From contig DASUWY010000053.1 of NCBI GenBank assembly GCA_036378175.1, positions 1 to 51,859 of the forward strand: DNA of 51,859 bases. Reading direction: 5' to 3'. Shown here piece after piece: positions 1 through 7,780 of the stretch; positions within the stretch are counted from its first letter, which is position 1, and the number at the start of each line of letters is the position of its first letter. Position numbers and translations under genes: made by a program. Origin of the DNA: Thermoleophilaceae bacterium. Its GTDB lineage: Bacteria > Actinomycetota > Thermoleophilia > Solirubrobacterales > Thermoleophilaceae. The notes under the pieces were generated by a model. The model saw only the letters and a program-made list of their open reading frames with translations, was not told the DNA's origin and did not search any database.

Positions 1-281
1 TGCTGGAGGCGGTCGAGGGGATCGAGCTCGTGGAGCTGCCCTCGGCCGCCGAGTGCTGTGGTTTCGGCGGCACGTTCGCGGTGAAGAACTCGGAGGTGTC
101 CTCGGCGATGCTGGACGACAAGGTGCGCGCGGTGCTCGACACGGGCGCCGAGGTCGTCTGCGCGGCCGACAACTCGTGCCTGATGCACATCGGCGGCGCG
201 CTGTCGCGCCAGCGCACCGGCGTGCGGACGATGCACTTCGCCGAGATCCTCGCCTCCACGGAGGAGGACGCGCGGGCGTGA
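1..281 (+). CDS. lutA: LutA-type (Fe-S)-binding lactate oxidation protein, C-terminal part
   Basis: This is the last 90 or so residues of a LutA/GlpC-type CCG-domain protein; the 5' end lies outside the window. The frame is open from base 3. The CCG motif E-C-C-G-F-G-G is visible at bases 54-74, followed by a cysteine in A-A-D-N-S-C-L, as in the second cysteine-rich repeat of this family. LutA works with LutB and LutC in the oxidation of L-lactate to pyruvate (shown for Bacillus subtilis LutABC). The stop at 279-281 overlaps the GTG start of the next gene, so the three genes are probably one operon. GlpC or heterodisulfide-reductase-like homologues share the domain, but the lutB-lutC context decides for LutA. 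Confidence 0.85.
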   Translation, partial: LEAVEGIELVELPSAAECCGFGGTFAVKNSEVSSAMLDDKVRAVLDTGAEVVCAADNSCLMHIGGALSRQRTGVRTMHFAEILASTEEDARA

Positions 282-1654
282 CCTTCCAGGAGTCGGCGCA
301 CATAGCGCTGCAGGACACGCAGCTTCGCCACAACATCGGCAATGCCACGCGCGCGATCCGCGCCAAGCGCAACCACGTGGTGGCCGAGCTGCCGGACTGG
401 CAGGAGCTGCGGGAGGCGGGGCGGGCGCTGAAGGAGCGGGTCCTCCGCCATCTCGACCACTACCTGGTGCAGTTCGAGCAGGCCGTGCAGGGCAATGGTG
501 GACACGTCCACTGGGCGCGCGACGCCGCCGAGGCCAACCGTGTGGTGGTGGAGCTCGTGAGGGCCACGGGGGTGGACGAGGTGGTGAAGTCGAAGTCGCT
601 CACCACGGAGGAGACGAGGCTCAACGAGGCACTCGAGGAGAACGGCATCAGGCCCCGGGAGACCGACCTCGCGCAGTTGATCATCCAGCTCGGGCGCGAC
701 AAGCCGTCGCATGTGCTCGTGCCCGCAATCCACAAGAACCGGGCCGAGATCCGCGAGCTGTTCAAGCGGGAGCTCGGCATCGAGGACCTGTCCGACGATC
801 CGGCCGAGCTCGCGGAGGCGGCGCGGCGGCATCTGCGTGACAGGTTCTTACACGCGCGCGTGGGGATCAGCGGCGGCAACTTCGGTGTGGCCGAGACGGG
901 CACGATCGCCCTCTTCGAGTCCGAAGGCAACGGGCGCATGTGCACCACGCTGCCGGACACGCTCATCACCGTTCTCGGGATCGAGAAGCTCATCCCCACC
1001 TGGCAGGACTTCGAGGTGTACCTCCAGCTGCTGCCGCGCTCCTCCACCGCCGAGCGGATGAACCCGTACAACTCGTTCTGGACCGGCGTGCACGAGGGCG
1101 ATGGCCCGCGGGAGTTCCACCTCGTGCTGGTGGACAACGGGCGCACGAACGTGCTGGCCGACGAGATCGGCCGCCAGGCGCTGAACTGCATCCGCTGCTC
1201 GGCATGCATGAACTTCTGCCCGGTATACGAGCGCACGGGCGGGCACGCGTACAACTCGGTGTATCCCGGGCCTATCGGCGCAATTCTCACACCGCAGCTC
1301 GAAGGGCTCGACCGTGCCGGCTCGCTGCCGTATGCCTCCAGCCTGTGCGGCGCGTGTTACGACGCCTGCCCGGTGAAGATCGACATCCCGCAGGTGCTCG
1401 TGCATCTGCGCCGCGAGGTGGTGAAGAGCGAGGGGCTGGATCCGGAGCACGCGGCGATGCGCGCCATGGCCAACGTGTTCTCGAGCCGGCGCCGGTACGA
1501 ACTGGCACAGCGGCTCGCGCGGGCGGGCCAGTGGCCGCTCGCGCGCCACGGCGTGATCCAGCACCTGCCCGGCGCGCTTTCCGGCTGGACCGCCACGCGC
1601 GACATGCTCCCCGTGCCGAAGCAGTCGTTCCGTGACTGGTGGAGGCAGCGGTGA
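278..1654 (+). CDS. lutB: LutB, LUD-domain ferredoxin-like lactate oxidation protein
   Basis: Predicted 458 aa, near the usual 470-480. The GTG at 278 overlaps the lutA stop (GTGA); the frame stays open further upstream but that part is the shadow of lutA. An N-terminal LUD domain (about residues 60-290, with G-G-N-F-G-V-A-E-T-G-T near 195-206) is followed by two cysteine clusters: C-x2-C-x2-C-x3-C-P from residue 304 and C-x2-C-x3-C-P from residue 357. These fit two [4Fe-4S] centres of the LutB/YkgF family. Role by family: electron-transfer subunit of the LutABC L-lactate dehydrogenase. The C-terminus has the usual long alpha-helical tail with an R-D-W-W segment. Confidence 0.93.
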   Translation: MTFQESAHIALQDTQLRHNIGNATRAIRAKRNHVVAELPDWQELREAGRALKERVLRHLDHYLVQFEQAVQGNGGHVHWARDAAEANRVVVELVRATGVDEVVKSKSLTTEETRLNEALEENGIRPRETDLAQLIIQLGRDKPSHVLVPAIHKNRAEIRELFKRELGIEDLSDDPAELAEAARRHLRDRFLHARVGISGGNFGVAETGTIALFESEGNGRMCTTLPDTLITVLGIEKLIPTWQDFEVYLQLLPRSSTAERMNPYNSFWTGVHEGDGPREFHLVLVDNGRTNVLADEIGRQALNCIRCSACMNFCPVYERTGGHAYNSVYPGPIGAILTPQLEGLDRAGSLPYASSLCGACYDACPVKIDIPQVLVHLRREVVKSEGLDPEHAAMRAMANVFSSRRRYELAQRLARAGQWPLARHGVIQHLPGALSGWTATRDMLPVPKQSFRDWWRQR

Positions 1655-2295
1655 GCCAGGCGCGCGAGGAGATCCTGGGGCGCATCCGCACCGCGCTCCG
1701 CGACGTGCCCGATCACGAGGCTCCCGGCGACGTTCGAGTGGAGCGCGCCTACAGGCGCGGCTCCAACGAGAGCGCGGAGGCGCTGGTGGCGCGCTTCGTG
1801 GAGCGCGTGGCGGACTACCGCGCGGAGGTGGAACGGGTGCCCGGGGCGTCCCTCGGGGAGGCGGTGGCGCGCGCCTGCGAGCGCCATGGGGCGCGGCGTC
1901 TCGTGGTGCCTGAGAACGTACCCGCCGCCGCACGGCCCGAAGGGCTCGACCTGATCCCTGACGACGGGCTGACGCACGCGGAGCTCGACGCGGTGGACGG
2001 CGTGATCACGGGCTGCGCGGTGGCGATCGCCGACACGGGCACGATCGCGCTCGACGGCGCCGGCGATCAGGGCCGCCGCGCGCTCACGCTCGTGCCCGAC
2101 CTCCACGTGTGCATCGTGCCGGGGAGCCGGATCGTCGCGTCGGTGCCGGAGGCCACCGCGCGTCTGTCCGACGCCGTCACGGCACAGCGCCCGATCACGC
2201 TGATCTCGGGTCCGTCCGCCACCTCGGACATCGAGCTCCGCCGCGTGGAGGGAGTGCACGGGCCGCGCCGCCTGGTGGTGCTGGTGGTGGAATAG
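1651..2295 (+). CDS. lutC: LutC, LUD-domain lactate utilization protein
   Basis: Predicted 214 aa. I chose the GTG at 1651 because it overlaps the lutB stop (GTGAGC) and has a GGAGG ribosome site at 1641-1645 with good spacing; an in-frame GTG at 1639 would also be possible. The protein is a single LUD domain (DUF162): the A-D-T-G-T-I-A-L-D segment and the later V-P-G-S-R-I-V-A-S-V-P-E stretch are typical, and there are no cysteine clusters, unlike LutB. It completes lutABC, so the cell probably grows on L-lactate. No regulator of the LutR type is visible in the window. Confidence 0.92.
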   Translation: MSQAREEILGRIRTALRDVPDHEAPGDVRVERAYRRGSNESAEALVARFVERVADYRAEVERVPGASLGEAVARACERHGARRLVVPENVPAAARPEGLDLIPDDGLTHAELDAVDGVITGCAVAIADTGTIALDGAGDQGRRALTLVPDLHVCIVPGSRIVASVPEATARLSDAVTAQRPITLISGPSATSDIELRRVEGVHGPRRLVVLVVE

Positions 2296-2299
2296 CGTC

Positions 2300-3358
2300 A
2301 TGGCGCGGCGAGTGAACTCCGAGCTCCTGCTGGTGGGAAGCATGCCCGCCGATTCCACGGATGCCGCCTTCCGCGCCGGCGCCGAGCTGTTCGGCGACAT
2401 GGTCTTCGCCCTGCCCGACGGTGAGACCGGCCCGCGTTCGGCATGGGTCGGCTACGAGCGCGAGCGGCTCGCGCGCCCCAACCGCGACGTGGTGGTGCTC
2501 GAGGAGACGGAGTCGCCCACCGGCATCCCGCGCCACGCGTACGAGACGCCGGTGTTCGGCATCCGCCCGGGCGCGACCCAGCTGCGCTTCGACTCCTGGC
2601 CGCGCATCGACGACGCGATCTCCTCGTATCAGCGCTTCCGCCTGCTCCGCGATGAAGGCGTGATTCCGGCCGAACTCCGCTTTCAGGTGGGTCTCCCCTT
2701 CCCGGCCAGCGCGATGAACGCCTTCAAGGCGAACTTCGCGGCCGACTATCCGATCGCCGCGCGGGGCTTCGAGGAGCTCGTGGCCCGGGAGCTCGACCGG
2801 CTGCTGGGCGAGGTGCCGGCGGCGGACCTCGCCATCCAGTGGGACTGCGCCTATGAGACTCAGGACATCGAGGGCGTGCTCGCATGGACGGACGAAAGCG
2901 GCTGGGAGCGTTTCGCCGGACCCGTCACGCGGCTCACTCGCCTGATCCCCGAGGACGTCCTCGTGGGGTACCACCTCTGCTACGGCACCTTCCCGGAGTG
3001 GCCGATGTACGAGGCGCGCGACTACTCGGTGCTGGTGCGGATGGCGAACTTCGCGGTGGCCGAGTCGGGCCGCACGGTGGACTGGCTGCACCTCGCCGGG
3101 CCGCGCTACCTCCGCAGCGAGGACCGCAGCTTCTTCCGGCCGCTGGTGGACCTCGAGCCGGGCGACGCCCGCGTGTTCCTCGGCATCGTGCTGCCGGTCG
3201 ATGGCGAGCGCGGGCTGGGGCGCCGGCACCACACGGCCTCGCGCTATATCCACGACTTCGGCGTGGCGATGTACTGCGGGTTCGGGCGCCAGCCCGGCCG
3301 GGACGGCATGGAGACCATGCGCGAGCATCGCCGGGTGGTGGCCTCGCTGCGCGGCTGA
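2300..3358 (+). CDS. UROD/MetE-like TIM-barrel protein of unknown function
   Basis: 352 aa, starting 5 bp after lutC and probably cotranscribed. The N-terminus (L-L-V-G-S-M-P near residue 10 and F-A-L-P-D-G-E-T-G-P-R near 38) and the barrel-strand segment A-I-Q-W-D near 178 resemble a group of uncharacterised proteins related to cobalamin-independent methionine synthase and uroporphyrinogen decarboxylase. I see no Cys/His zinc triad of the kind needed by MetE, so methionine synthesis is doubtful. There is no signal peptide or membrane segment. The link with lutABC suggests a role in small-acid metabolism, but that is only positional inference. Confidence 0.6.
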   Translation: MARRVNSELLLVGSMPADSTDAAFRAGAELFGDMVFALPDGETGPRSAWVGYERERLARPNRDVVVLEETESPTGIPRHAYETPVFGIRPGATQLRFDSWPRIDDAISSYQRFRLLRDEGVIPAELRFQVGLPFPASAMNAFKANFAADYPIAARGFEELVARELDRLLGEVPAADLAIQWDCAYETQDIEGVLAWTDESGWERFAGPVTRLTRLIPEDVLVGYHLCYGTFPEWPMYEARDYSVLVRMANFAVAESGRTVDWLHLAGPRYLRSEDRSFFRPLVDLEPGDARVFLGIVLPVDGERGLGRRHHTASRYIHDFGVAMYCGFGRQPGRDGMETMREHRRVVASLRG

Positions 3359-3400
3359 GGGCGGTTGCGTCCCTCGCGCGGCCCGACTTATCCTCGACCC

Positions 3401-4807
3401 ATGCCCGTCTGGTCGTCCGTCCGGTACGCACACAACGGCGACGTGTCGATCGCGTACACCACCGCGGGCGAGTCCGAGCTCGACCTGCTCGTCATACAGG
3501 GGTTCGTGAGCCACATCGAGACCTCGCCGTCGCTGCCGCTGGCCGAGCACTTCTACGACCGGCTCAGCTCGTTCGCCCGGATCATCGTGTTCGACAAGCG
3601 GGGCATGGGGATGTCCGACCGCGATTCCGGCAGCTACACGATCGAGAACGTGAGCGACGACGCCGTGGCCGTGCTCGACGCGCTGGGTGTGGAGCGCGCG
3701 GCCGTGCTCGGGATCTCGGAGGGCGGTACCGCCGCGACGATGTTCGCCGCCACGCATCCCGAGCGGGTGAGCGCGATGGTCCAGTACGGCACCTACGCGC
3801 GTCTGTCGCGAGCGCCGGACTATCCGCAGGGCATTCCGGTGGAGGAGATCCGGGGCTTCTATGACTGGCTGTTCGAGACCTGGGGCCAGGCATCGAGCGT
3901 GGCGGCGTGGGCGCCGAGCATGCGACACGACCCTGAGCTTGGGGACTGGTGGGCACGGCTCACGCGTTCGGGCGTGAGTCCGGGGGCGCTGCGGGCGATG
4001 TCGCTCATGCACGAGCAGCTGGACGTGCGGCCACTGCTCCCGGCTGTCCGAGCACCCACGCTCGTGATGTATCGCGCGGGTGACACGCTCATCCCTCCCG
4101 CCACGACCAGGACCGTGGCCGAGGGCATCGCCGGCGCGCGGGCGCTGGCCCTGCCCGGCCCCGACCATCTGTTCGTGGTCAACCACGACCGGATCGTCGA
4201 CGAGACCGAGGAGTTCCTCACCGGACGCCCGGTGGTGCCGGCGACGGATCGCGTGCTCGCCACGGTGCTGTTCACCGACCTCGTGGAGTCCACGAGGATG
4301 GCGGCCGAGCTCGGCGATAGTTCCTGGCGCAGCCTGCTCGAGAAGCACGAGCGCACTGCCCGTTCGCTGACCGAGCGCTTTCGAGGCCGCGTGGTGAAGA
4401 CCACGGGGGACGGTGTGCTCGCCACCTTCGACGGTCCCGCGCGGGCGGTGCGCGCCGCGCTCGCGATCCGCGATGCCGCGCAGGGTCTCGGCCTCGGTCT
4501 TCGCGCCGGGATCCATACCGGCGAGTGCGTGGCGCGAGGGGACGACCTCGCGGGAATCGCGGTGCACATCGCCGCGCGCGTTGAGGGCATGGCGCGGCCG
4601 GGCGAGGTGGTCGTGTCGAGCACCGTGCGCGACCTGGTGGTGGGCTCCGGGCTCGAGTTCGAGGACCGCGGGTCGCACGAGCTCAAGGGCGTGCCGGACG
4701 AGTGGCGTCTCTTCGCCGTGGTGGGCGACGCGGAAGGGTCACCGATGACTTCTGGGGAGCACGCGGGTCTCTACCCGCGTATGTCGACCACAAGAGGAGG
4801 CGCGTGA
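3401..4807 (+). CDS. Alpha/beta hydrolase fused to class III nucleotide cyclase
   Basis: 468 aa from the ATG at 3401; the frame is open to 3365 but the family begins at M-P-V-W-S. Residues 1-280 are an alpha/beta hydrolase with the nucleophile elbow G-I-S-E-G-G (Ser about 106) and a late His in G-P-D-H. Residues 285-455 are a class III adenylyl/guanylyl cyclase domain: F-T-D-L-V-E-S-T supplies one metal aspartate and T-T-G-D-G the other. The transition-state pair usually written N-x3-R reads H-I-A-A-R here, so the asparagine is a histidine. The same order of domains occurs in Mycobacterium Rv1900c. Product could be cAMP; activity is inferred. Its stop overlaps the next start (TGATG). Confidence 0.9.
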   Translation: MPVWSSVRYAHNGDVSIAYTTAGESELDLLVIQGFVSHIETSPSLPLAEHFYDRLSSFARIIVFDKRGMGMSDRDSGSYTIENVSDDAVAVLDALGVERAAVLGISEGGTAATMFAATHPERVSAMVQYGTYARLSRAPDYPQGIPVEEIRGFYDWLFETWGQASSVAAWAPSMRHDPELGDWWARLTRSGVSPGALRAMSLMHEQLDVRPLLPAVRAPTLVMYRAGDTLIPPATTRTVAEGIAGARALALPGPDHLFVVNHDRIVDETEEFLTGRPVVPATDRVLATVLFTDLVESTRMAAELGDSSWRSLLEKHERTARSLTERFRGRVVKTTGDGVLATFDGPARAVRAALAIRDAAQGLGLGLRAGIHTGECVARGDDLAGIAVHIAARVEGMARPGEVVVSSTVRDLVVGSGLEFEDRGSHELKGVPDEWRLFAVVGDAEGSPMTSGEHAGLYPRMSTTRGGA

Positions 4808-5550
4808 TGACCGCCCACACGATCGGAAGCCGCGAGGAATGGCAGGCGGCTCGCAATGAGCTGGCCAAGCTCGAGGCCGAATACGCCGAGCTCGGCCAGA
4901 AGGTCACGGAGGAGCGCCGCCGGCTTCCGTGGGTCCCGGTGGAGAAGGAGTACGAGTTCGACACCGAGGAAGGGAAGAAGACGCTTGCCGAGCTGTTCGA
5001 AGGGCGCGCGCAGCTGCTTGCCTACAACGTCATGTTCGGCCCGGATTACGAGCTCGGCGGGTGCCCGGGCTGCACGAGCCTCGCGGACGAGCTGAGCGAC
5101 ACGCTCGTGCACCTGAACCATCGCGACGTCACGATGATCTGCTTCTCGCGCGCGCCCATCGAGCGCCTGACCGCGTACAAGGAGCGGATGGGCTGGGAGT
5201 TCCCGTACGTCTCCACCTACGGCACGGACTTCCCGTTCGACTTCGGCCTCGCGCTCAAGCCCGAGCAGGCGGAGGCCATCCCCGAGGTGAAGGGAATGAT
5301 CGACGACCCGCCGGAGTGGCTCGAGGAATGGAGCCGCCAGATCGGCGCCGGCCTCGAGGACGGCCTGCGGGAAGCGCCCGGGTACATCGCGTTCGCGCGT
5401 GAGAACGGCACCGTGTACCACACCTACACCGTCACGGCACCGGATCCGTTCGTCGCGCCGTACCACTCGTTCCTGCTCCAGCGGACCGCCAGGCCAGAGG
5501 AAGCGGAGCCGCGCGCCTGGCGCAAGGACGAGTACCCCGACGCTGCTTAG
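4807..5550 (+). CDS. DUF899 thioredoxin-like protein (copy 1)
   Basis: 247 aa. The ATG at 4807 overlaps the cyclase stop and has a strong GAGGAGG site at 4794-4800. DUF899 proteins have a thioredoxin fold of the AhpC/TSA type and are often next to ArsR and SRPBCC genes. Visible marks are a charged N-terminal helix, L-P-W-V-P-V near residue 40, and G-G-C-P-G-C-T-S near residue 83 giving a CxxC pair. It ends in D-E-Y-P-D-A-A. A paralogue lies convergent on the other strand, the two stops overlapping. Function is unknown; a redox or detoxification role is inferred from the fold. Confidence 0.88.
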   Translation: MTAHTIGSREEWQAARNELAKLEAEYAELGQKVTEERRRLPWVPVEKEYEFDTEEGKKTLAELFEGRAQLLAYNVMFGPDYELGGCPGCTSLADELSDTLVHLNHRDVTMICFSRAPIERLTAYKERMGWEFPYVSTYGTDFPFDFGLALKPEQAEAIPEVKGMIDDPPEWLEEWSRQIGAGLEDGLREAPGYIAFARENGTVYHTYTVTAPDPFVAPYHSFLLQRTARPEEAEPRAWRKDEYPDAA

Positions 5551-5558
5551 TACTCGTC
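5527..5558. repeat. Inverted repeat at the meeting point of two convergent paralogues
   Basis: GACGAGTAC at 5527-5535 is matched perfectly by GTACTCGTC at 5550-5558, with 14 bases between. Each arm encodes the terminal Asp-Glu-Tyr of one of the two DUF899 genes, so the repeat is formed by the same codons read from opposite strands. It could act as a two-way transcription stop, but there is no T-run and coding constraint is enough to explain it. Confidence 0.6.
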
Positions 5559-6281
5559 GTGGCGCCGCACCCAGAGCGGCTCGGTGGCACTCTCGTCGCG
5601 TCCCTTCGGCGTGCGGTCGAGCAGCGCGTAATACGCCATGCCGGGGGCCTCGAGCCCGCGCGCCGTGGTCACGTACGTCCGGTAGACCGTCCCGTCCGAG
5701 AGCGCGTACACGCTCAGGCCCGGCCCCTCGGTCACGTAGCCGAGCGCGTCGGTTCCGCACATCTCCGCGTTCTGCTCGACGGTGGCGGGAATGTTGCCGC
5801 TGTCGAGCCAGGGCCGGAGCTCCTCCTCGGTGTTGAGGAAGCCGATGTCGCGGTTGAAGTCGTTGTCGTCGCTGGACGCCCAGGGGATGCTCCAGCCCAT
5901 CCGCCGGCGGTAAGCGAGCAGCTGGTCGAGCGGCGCCCGCGAGGCGAGCATCAGGGTGGTGTCCCGCGCCGCGAGGTGCGGCACCTGCGGATTGAGGGTG
6001 TCTGCGATCGAGGTGCACACCGGGCAGCCACCGGCGCTGTACTGAGGGCCGAACATGAAGTGGTAGATCACGAGCTGAGAGCGCCCGCCGAACAGCTCGG
6101 CGAGCGTCCTCTCGCCGTCCTCGGTGTCGAAGACGTACTCCCTCTCCACCGGCACCCACGGCAGCTCGCGCCGCTTCTTCGTCAGCTCGTCGCCGCGGCG
6201 CGTGAGCTCCTTCTCCTGCTCGAGCAGCGCGTCGCGCTCCGCCTTCCACTCCTCCTGCGTGCCGATCCTGTGCTGTGTCAT
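5547..6281 (-). CDS. DUF899 thioredoxin-like protein (copy 2)
   Basis: 244 aa from the ATG at 6281, which has AGGAG at 6288-6292 with six-base spacing; an upstream in-frame ATG at 6287 would sit inside that site and is less likely. It is a clear paralogue of the neighbouring DUF899 gene: L-P-W-V-P-V, F-D-T-E-D-G and G-G-C-P-V-C-T-S all align, and both end near D-E-Y. The CxxC pair is kept. The gene is divergent from an ArsR regulator with a palindrome over that regulator's start, so it may be under ArsR control. Role unknown; probable redox protein. Confidence 0.88.
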   Translation of the reverse strand: MTQHRIGTQEEWKAERDALLEQEKELTRRGDELTKKRRELPWVPVEREYVFDTEDGERTLAELFGGRSQLVIYHFMFGPQYSAGGCPVCTSIADTLNPQVPHLAARDTTLMLASRAPLDQLLAYRRRMGWSIPWASSDDNDFNRDIGFLNTEEELRPWLDSGNIPATVEQNAEMCGTDALGYVTEGPGLSVYALSDGTVYRTYVTTARGLEAPGMAYYALLDRTPKGRDESATEPLWVRRHDEY

Positions 6282-6313
6282 GGCCATCTCCTGTTTGCGG
6301 GTCGCCGTATATA

Positions 6314-6331
6314 GTTAGCACAATGGCTAAC
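6314..6331. promoter_or_regulatory. Palindromic operator over the ArsR start codon
   Basis: GTTAGC at 6314-6319 and GCTAAC at 6326-6331 form a perfect 6-bp inverted repeat with 6 bases between, and the ATG at 6323 lies in the middle. A TATATA -10-like box sits at 6308-6313, which would start the message just upstream of the ATG and leave no ribosome site. The position fits an autoregulated ArsR operator that could also act on the divergent DUF899 gene. Confidence 0.6.
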
Positions 6332-6640
6332 GATACGTTCAAAGCCCTCGCCCATCCGATCCGGCGCGACATCGTCGAGCGGCTCAGTGGCGGCGTGGCG
6401 ACGGTGGGTGAGGTCACGCACGATTTCGGCGTGTCGAAGCCCACGATCTCGCGTCACCTGAAGATGCTGGAGGAGGCGGGCGTGGTGACTCGAGTGATCG
6501 ACGGCCGGACGCACCGCCTGGCCCTGCGGCCGGAGGCGCTTGCCGAGGCGGCGGATTGGCTCGAGGCGCAGCGCGCCCGCTGGGAGCGGCTGTTCGACGT
6601 GGTGGGCGAGTACCTCGACGAGCAGAAGGAGCGGCGTTGA
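6323..6640 (+). CDS. ArsR-family winged-helix repressor
   Basis: 105 aa from the ATG at 6323. Winged helix at about residues 5-85, with L-A-H-P-I-R-R-D-I-V-E near the N-terminus and recognition helix K-P-T-I-S-R-H-L-K-M-L. There are no cysteines, so it is not a metal sensor of the classical ArsR/SmtB kind; this subgroup is usually paired with an SRPBCC gene, as here, where the two overlap (TTGA). No Shine-Dalgarno is visible and translation may be leaderless. Likely represses its own operon through the palindrome over its start. Confidence 0.9.
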   Translation: MANDTFKALAHPIRRDIVERLSGGVATVGEVTHDFGVSKPTISRHLKMLEEAGVVTRVIDGRTHRLALRPEALAEAADWLEAQRARWERLFDVVGEYLDEQKERR

Positions 6641-7062
6641 GCTACGTGGTTCGCATCGAGCGGACGTTCGCGGCCTCCGCCGAGGAGGTGTTCGACGCCT
6701 GGACGAGCGCCGAGGTGATGCGCCGCTGGTTCCACTGCGAGCCCGACTGGGACACGCCGAAGGCCGAGGTGGATCTCCGCGTGGGCGGCAAGGTGAGCGT
6801 GGTGATGCGCCAGCCGGACGGCAGCGAGGCGGGCGCGCAGGGCGAGTACACGCTGATCGACCGGCCGCGCCGGCTGGTGATGACTTGGATCTTCGACTCG
6901 GACCCGTCGAACGAGCAGCTGATGGACCTTTCGTTCTCGGAATCCGAGGGCTCGACGACGGTGGTACTGGTGAACAGCCGCATCGCGACCGATGAGCGGC
7001 GCGAATCACAGGAGTGGGGATGGAACGGGTGCTTGAACGAGCTGGAACGTCTGTTCAGCTGA
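6637..7062 (+). CDS. SRPBCC/AHSA1-domain protein
   Basis: 141 aa. The TTG at 6637 overlaps the arsR stop and has AAGGAG at 6626-6631; the frame is open upstream, but that stretch is a shadow of arsR. Single START/Bet v 1-like (AHSA1) domain: E-R-T-F-A-A-S-A-E-E-V-F-D-A-W at the N-terminus, G-G-K-V central, and W-N-G-C-L-N-E-L-E-R-L at the end. Such proteins bind hydrophobic ligands. The ArsR-SRPBCC operon is a common pairing in actinobacteria, but the ligand is rarely known. Confidence 0.88.
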   Translation: MSYVVRIERTFAASAEEVFDAWTSAEVMRRWFHCEPDWDTPKAEVDLRVGGKVSVVMRQPDGSEAGAQGEYTLIDRPRRLVMTWIFDSDPSNEQLMDLSFSESEGSTTVVLVNSRIATDERRESQEWGWNGCLNELERLFS

Positions 7063-7748
7063 GGCGCGCGGCGCCGGCGGCGCTGCTGATAATGGCGGCC
7101 GCGGCGTGCTGGGCGATCACGGCGCACCGGATGCAGGGCATGGACATGGGTCCCGGCACGCCGCTCGGCGGCCTCGGCTGGTTCGCCGTTGTTTGGCTGA
7201 CGATGATGGCCGCGATGATGCTGCCGTCGCTCGTGCCCATGGCGCTGGCGAGCCGCAACGCGATCGTCTTCACCTGCGGGTACCTGGTCACGTGGGTGGC
7301 CGCCGGCGCGCTCGCCTACGGGGTGTTCGCCGCCGTGCGCTCGCTGGACGTCTCGTGGCTCGCATGGAATCGCGGCGGGCAGTACGTGGCCGCCGGCGTG
7401 ATCCTCGCCGCAGCGCTCTACGAGCTCACGCCCATCAAGTCGGCTTGCCTGCGCCATTGCCGCGATCCCGAGCTGGTCGCGCGACGCGATGAGGGGCCCG
7501 TGCTGCTCACGGGCGTTGAGCACGGCGCCTATTGCGTCGGCTCGAGTGGCGCGCTGATGGCGGCGCTGTTCGCGGTGGGGATGATGAACGTCACCTGGAT
7601 GGTCGTGATCGCGGCGCTCGTGGCGCTCGAGAAGCTCCTTCCGTGGCGGCGTCCCGCGGTGCTCGCTGTCGCGCTGTTCGTGGCAGCTCTTGCTCTTGCC
7701 GTCGCGTTCGCGCCCGGCCATGTGCCGGGGCTAACGCTTCCCGGTTAG
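7020..7748 (+). CDS. DUF2182 integral membrane protein
   Basis: 242 aa from the ATG at 7020 (GGAG at 7011-7014), overlapping the previous gene by 43 bases. DUF2182 family, sometimes annotated as predicted metal-binding or copper-related. Visible are W-x-T-M-M-A-A-M-M-L-P-S near residue 60, about six membrane segments, and the L-T-P-I-K-x-x-C-L-x-H-C motif near 140 with M/C/H residues that could hold a metal. An M-Q-G-M-D-M-G loop follows the first helix. Probably in the operon with arsR and the SRPBCC gene. Transport or metal handling is inferred from the residues. Confidence 0.87.
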   Translation: MERVLERAGTSVQLRRAAPAALLIMAAAACWAITAHRMQGMDMGPGTPLGGLGWFAVVWLTMMAAMMLPSLVPMALASRNAIVFTCGYLVTWVAAGALAYGVFAAVRSLDVSWLAWNRGGQYVAAGVILAAALYELTPIKSACLRHCRDPELVARRDEGPVLLTGVEHGAYCVGSSGALMAALFAVGMMNVTWMVVIAALVALEKLLPWRRPAVLAVALFVAALALAVAFAPGHVPGLTLPG

Positions 7749-7780
7749 TCTCGCCTTCGCCCCCGCGAAAGGAGACGGCC

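Noticed and set aside
2195-4678. 827-codon open frame on the minus strand
   Set aside because: It runs antisense to lutC, the TIM-barrel gene and the cyclase, has His/Arg/Pro-rich composition, no ribosome site and no family motif; a GC-rich shadow.
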